Source: Gyrodactylus bullatarudis
Lineage: Eukaryota; Platyhelminthes; Monogenea; Gyrodactylidea; Gyrodactylidae
Length of the DNA stretch: 46,797 nucleotides
Assembly: GCA_012064415.1 (NCBI GenBank)
Contig: SSNU01000043.1
Coordinates: 103,538-150,334 of the forward strand
Direction of reading: 5' to 3'
The position numbers were made by a program, and so were the translations under genes. This document shows, piece after piece, positions 44,444 through 46,797 of the stretch (within the stretch, counting starts at the first letter, position 1; each line of letters opens with the position of its first letter). Below the pieces are notes generated by a model. It saw only the letters and a list, made by a program, of their open reading frames with translations. It did no database searches and had not been told where the DNA came from.

Positions 44444-45481
44444 TTCAAAACTATAACATAATATAAACAATCAATTTATTATCCTTTTAAAGTTATATTA
44501 AAAACATTTTCGATTTAAAATAAAATTTAAAAAATAACATGAAAATTTTTTTATTTGTGACATAAATTATGTCTATTTAAGCGGTTCGTAGGAAAAAATC
44601 TACCTGAAATAGGATACAATAGTCCCGTCAGTATCAAAAGCATTAAAAAATTTTCGAAAATTATTCTTCTGTAAAACTTTTTCATTGAAAATCTCTATTT
44701 TGTGGCACCTAAAAATCAGAATAAATAATATTTATTAAATATGGAATTGTTGATTAATTTGATTGATAAATTACTACATTTTTCAGATTTTTAGGTGCTA
44801 AAAATAGAGATTTTTCAATGAAAAATTTTACAGAAGAATAATTTTTGAAAATTTTTTTACGCTTTTGATCATAATCCTTATTTTTTAAGAAATACTACCC
44901 TTTTCCTTTTCTACCAAGCCAGAAGACAGCATCAGGTTAGGTAGCAAGTGAACAACGTTATAGTGAATCTTCACTGAAGATTCTTCAGCTTCCTGCAGAA
45001 CTATGTGGTTCAAAATTATAAATCAATTTATTAAAAAATGGTATTCTGAACAGATTTTTACTCGAACCCTAGTTCGAATAGACCATAAAAATAGTAAGAA
45101 AATGATTCATTCATCACAAGGAATATATTTCTAGCAAAAACACACTTGACAATTATTTCCTTGTTCACCCAGGAGACTGTCATAACATTTGATAAACCAA
45201 TACAACCATTTAAAGGTTTCCCAATAAAAGGAACCTCTGTTTGCCACACTGTAGATAAGCACTCCATTTCCTGTCTCTGCAGTTCCAATTCCATCTACAA
45301 ATTTGGAGTCTTTCGGTCATATCTATATCCTTCATTCTTGAAACTGTTTAAAAAGTTTTTCAGCGCTTATGTAAAATTCCATCCAATGGGTTTGGCAAGA
45401 TGAGTCTTCTGAGACATTGTAGAAACTACAAATGTCTGAAACTTTCAAAAGACAATATTCAAAGTCTCTGGAAGGCCAAAC
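44444..45481. other. Intergenic region with a foldback element
   Basis: Apart from the inverted repeat at 44644-44858 (separate entry) I see only accidental short frames. The overlapping frames around 45058-45547 on both strands lack start context and family resemblance. Confidence 0.4.
44644..44858. repeat. Foldback element: about 70-bp inverted repeat around a 75-bp centre
   Basis: The left arm (44644-44711) and the reverse complement of the right arm (44786-44858) share long runs, for example ATTATTCTTCTGTAAAA, TTTTTCATTGAAAA, TCTCTATTTT and GCACCTAAAAATC, with a few mismatches. The centre is AT-rich. It is not flanked by a duplication I can see. It may be a MITE or a hairpin-forming repeat. 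Confidence 0.75.
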
Positions 45482-45519
45482 TAAATCAGAGAGTCTTGAG
45501 AAATAATTATTTATTATTT
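45482..45519 (+). repeat. 38-bp direct repeat, left copy
   Basis: Starts TAAATCAGAGAGTC and ends TTATTATTT; matches 45871-45908 with two mismatches. It brackets a Penelope-like insertion and looks like its target-site duplication. Confidence 0.8.
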
Positions 45520-45870
45520 GTACGATAATATTGTCGAACCTCATCAAGAATATTATTGTTAGATTCTAAACTCATGTGGAAGGTTAGAGAACAACAAGCG
45601 TAAATTTGAGTGATAAACGTTGTATTTCGCCGGGTCTCTTCAGACTCTACCCCGGTTAACATATAAATACTATTACAATGCTCTATTTGGGACCTTCCAT
45701 TGGTTCATTTTGGCTCCGCAACTTCTTTCAGAAGGGTGGAGAGCTTGCTGTGAAATTCATCTCTTGATCTGCTAATTACTTTTGCCTTTTGAGAAAGTTG
45801 TAAATTTGTAACTGCCCACTGTACCTTTTTCGTTTTCTTTTGGTTGTTGAGCAGTTTTTCCTTTCTCTTT
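45520..45870 (-). mobile_element. Severely truncated Penelope-like element copy
   Basis: The 351-bp insertion lies between the two 38-bp repeats. Read on the minus strand it starts in a basic coding tail (EKLLNNQKKTKKVQ...) and ends in TGA. It then passes AACCAAT and a hammerhead-like motif, and finishes with a 3' end resembling the element at 11.8 kb (CTTGT...TTCT.TAA.CCTT). It is a different family member, not a copy of that element. Confidence 0.75.
45605..45658 (-). ncRNA. Hammerhead-ribozyme-like motif, third copy
   Basis: Minus strand: GGUAGAGU, core CUGAAGA (45643-45637; the fifth core base is variable in hammerheads), stem II GACCCGGC, GAAA, stem III AUACAACGUUUAU, AUC, then ACUC. 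Stem I GAGU/ACUC pairs perfectly beside the core. Core residues are all present, so this is the best-formed copy. Confidence 0.65.
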
Positions 45871-45908
45871 TAAATCAGAGAGTCATGAAAAATAATTATT
45901 TATTATTT
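45871..45908 (+). repeat. 38-bp direct repeat, right copy
   Basis: Partner of 45482-45519, with differences at two positions, so the insertion is older than the one flanked by the identical 233-bp repeats. Confidence 0.8.
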
Positions 45909-46377
45909 ATTATAATAAAGTTAAACCCAAAAGATCTATAAATAATACTTTTAAATCGTTGTACTTTTTCGATAGACTCCCATCTCTATTCAATGAAATT
46001 GCACGAAAGATTTTGCATTTACAAAAAAAGATTTTAATAAATATCTTGAGAATTTTCTTTCATGACCTACTTAATTTATTGTAATTTACTGTAATTTGAC
46101 AATAGATATTTACTTATTAAATTCTCGTATTCATGTTGCAATAACTTGAACACCTGAGAATAACGACTGGATTCCGAGCCTGATGGTTTAGATATACTCG
46201 AGTAGCAGAGTCACTCTAATCAAAGTTGTGGAAAAAGATATTGAAAACATACAAATTAGCACATGTTGGATCGGGGCTGAGACCTTTACGAATACAGAAA
46301 AGAAATGACAGATCAAAAAATAATGTACATTTTTTCGAATAAATACTGTAAATATTTTTTACCATCTAGAATCTAGA
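45909..46377. other. AT-rich intergenic region
   Basis: No frame, repeat or RNA gene that I can support. It separates the retroelement copy from the broken saposin gene. Confidence 0.35.
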
Positions 46378-46609
46378 TTATTTGCAGAGGTTAATCTCAT
46401 GGCAAGCCATTTCTGGGAAGGCGGGCTCCTTGATTTTTTTGCAAAAACGTTCGATCTGTTGATCAAGTACATCAGCCATCAGTCACAGAGACCATTGGTC
46501 GGCTTTGCATGTATCTGATTAGGGACGTTCACAGCGAAGCAAATGTCTTAGATTTTATCAATGTTTAAAATTTACTTGCCAAAAGAACTAGAGAGAGTAG
46601 GAATTTCAT
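46378..46609 (-). pseudogene. Broken duplicate of the saposin-like gene
   Basis: On the minus strand it starts ATGAAATTCCTACTCTC, giving MKFLLSLVLLA, then a GTAAAT...TAAG intron at the same place as in the intact gene. Exon 2 begins NICFAVNVPNQIHAKPTNGLC like the parent, then loses most of the domain through internal deletion and hits a TGA. A shifted frame resumes with the parent's end (FCKKIKEPAFPEMACHEINLCK, then TAA). Only the first cysteines and the last part remain, so no saposin fold is possible. Confidence 0.85.
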
Positions 46610-46797
46610 AATTTGTAATAAGAAGATGCCAGATTATTTCACAAATAAAGATCTCTATTTCGGGCATACTCAGTGTGATACATGCCATATAAATACTGGT
46701 TTTACAAGAGAGAATAGAGATGATGTTATTGGTTGAAATTTCAACTCAAAATGTACAATTGGTTAATACCTGTTACCAGGTAAGAAATGTTGAATTT
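46610..46797. other. Upstream flank of the saposin pseudogene
   Basis: On the minus strand this is the former promoter side of the pseudogene; it contains a TATTTATATGG-like run. No other feature is visible before the window ends. Confidence 0.3.

Noticed and set aside
45058..45547. Three overlapping frames of 71-85 codons on both strands
   Set aside because: Mutually overlapping, without splice context or family resemblance; one ends inside the Penelope-like insertion.
1..46797. Search for CRISPR arrays, bacterial operons, prophage or plasmid features
   Set aside because: Genes are interrupted by spliceosomal introns and show no ribosome binding sites or repeat-spacer arrays; the window is eukaryotic.

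Overview
The window reads as nuclear DNA of a small-genomed bilaterian animal. It is strongly AT-rich, its protein-coding genes are interrupted by GT-AG introns, and the gene set is animal-like: an ionotropic glutamate receptor, a NALF/FAM155-type NALCN channel subunit, a mitochondrial fission regulator and an SLC3-type transporter heavy chain. Many introns are only 22-40 bp. Exact placement is inference only; a miniaturised or parasitic lineage (for example orthonectid-like) would fit such introns alongside neuronal genes, but no marker here proves it. Gene models were built by hand from reading frame, splice signals and remembered family sequences.

Left part (1-11.3 kb, all plus strand): an unrecognised basic protein (776-2050), splicing factor ISY1 (3039-5164) and a complete 13-exon ionotropic glutamate receptor (5636-11335). 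Both an intron of the receptor and the DNA after it hold relics of Penelope-like retroelements. A 5'-truncated Penelope-like element (11793-13712, minus strand) lies between two identical 233-bp direct repeats.

Middle (14-32.9 kb): TASP1 (minus) and C1D (plus) share a 23-bp divergent intergenic space. They are followed by SIRT7-like (minus) and secreted Cu/Zn superoxide dismutase (minus). About 3.5 kb without a convincing gene then holds a perfect 20-bp hairpin. Next come an SLC3 heavy-chain-like type II membrane protein (22.15-28.24 kb, plus), a repeat-rich stretch with a piggyBac-like MITE, and a NALF-like gene (minus).

Right part (33.5-46.8 kb) is very dense: MTFR-like (plus) converges on PIGS (minus) with 20 bp between stops. 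PIGS starts about 7 bp after the FTSJ1 stop on the same strand. XPNPEP1 (plus), RANBP9/10-like (minus), an unrecognised 153-aa basic protein (plus), NAA20 (plus), a secreted saposin-like protein (plus) and a TADA2-like ZZ-finger protein (minus) follow. The last 2.3 kb holds a foldback element, another truncated Penelope-like insertion and a broken copy of the saposin gene.

Most genes are unrelated housekeeping functions (splicing, tRNA methylation, GPI anchoring, N-terminal acetylation, ubiquitin ligase scaffolding, chromatin), so the layout reflects compaction rather than a pathway. The most notable sequence-level signals are the ultra-short introns, hammerhead-ribozyme-like motifs in three retroelement copies, long direct repeats around the retroelement, pyrimidine-AG sites just upstream of many start codons (possible trans-splicing), and a TADA2-like protein that lacks its SANT and SWIRM domains.
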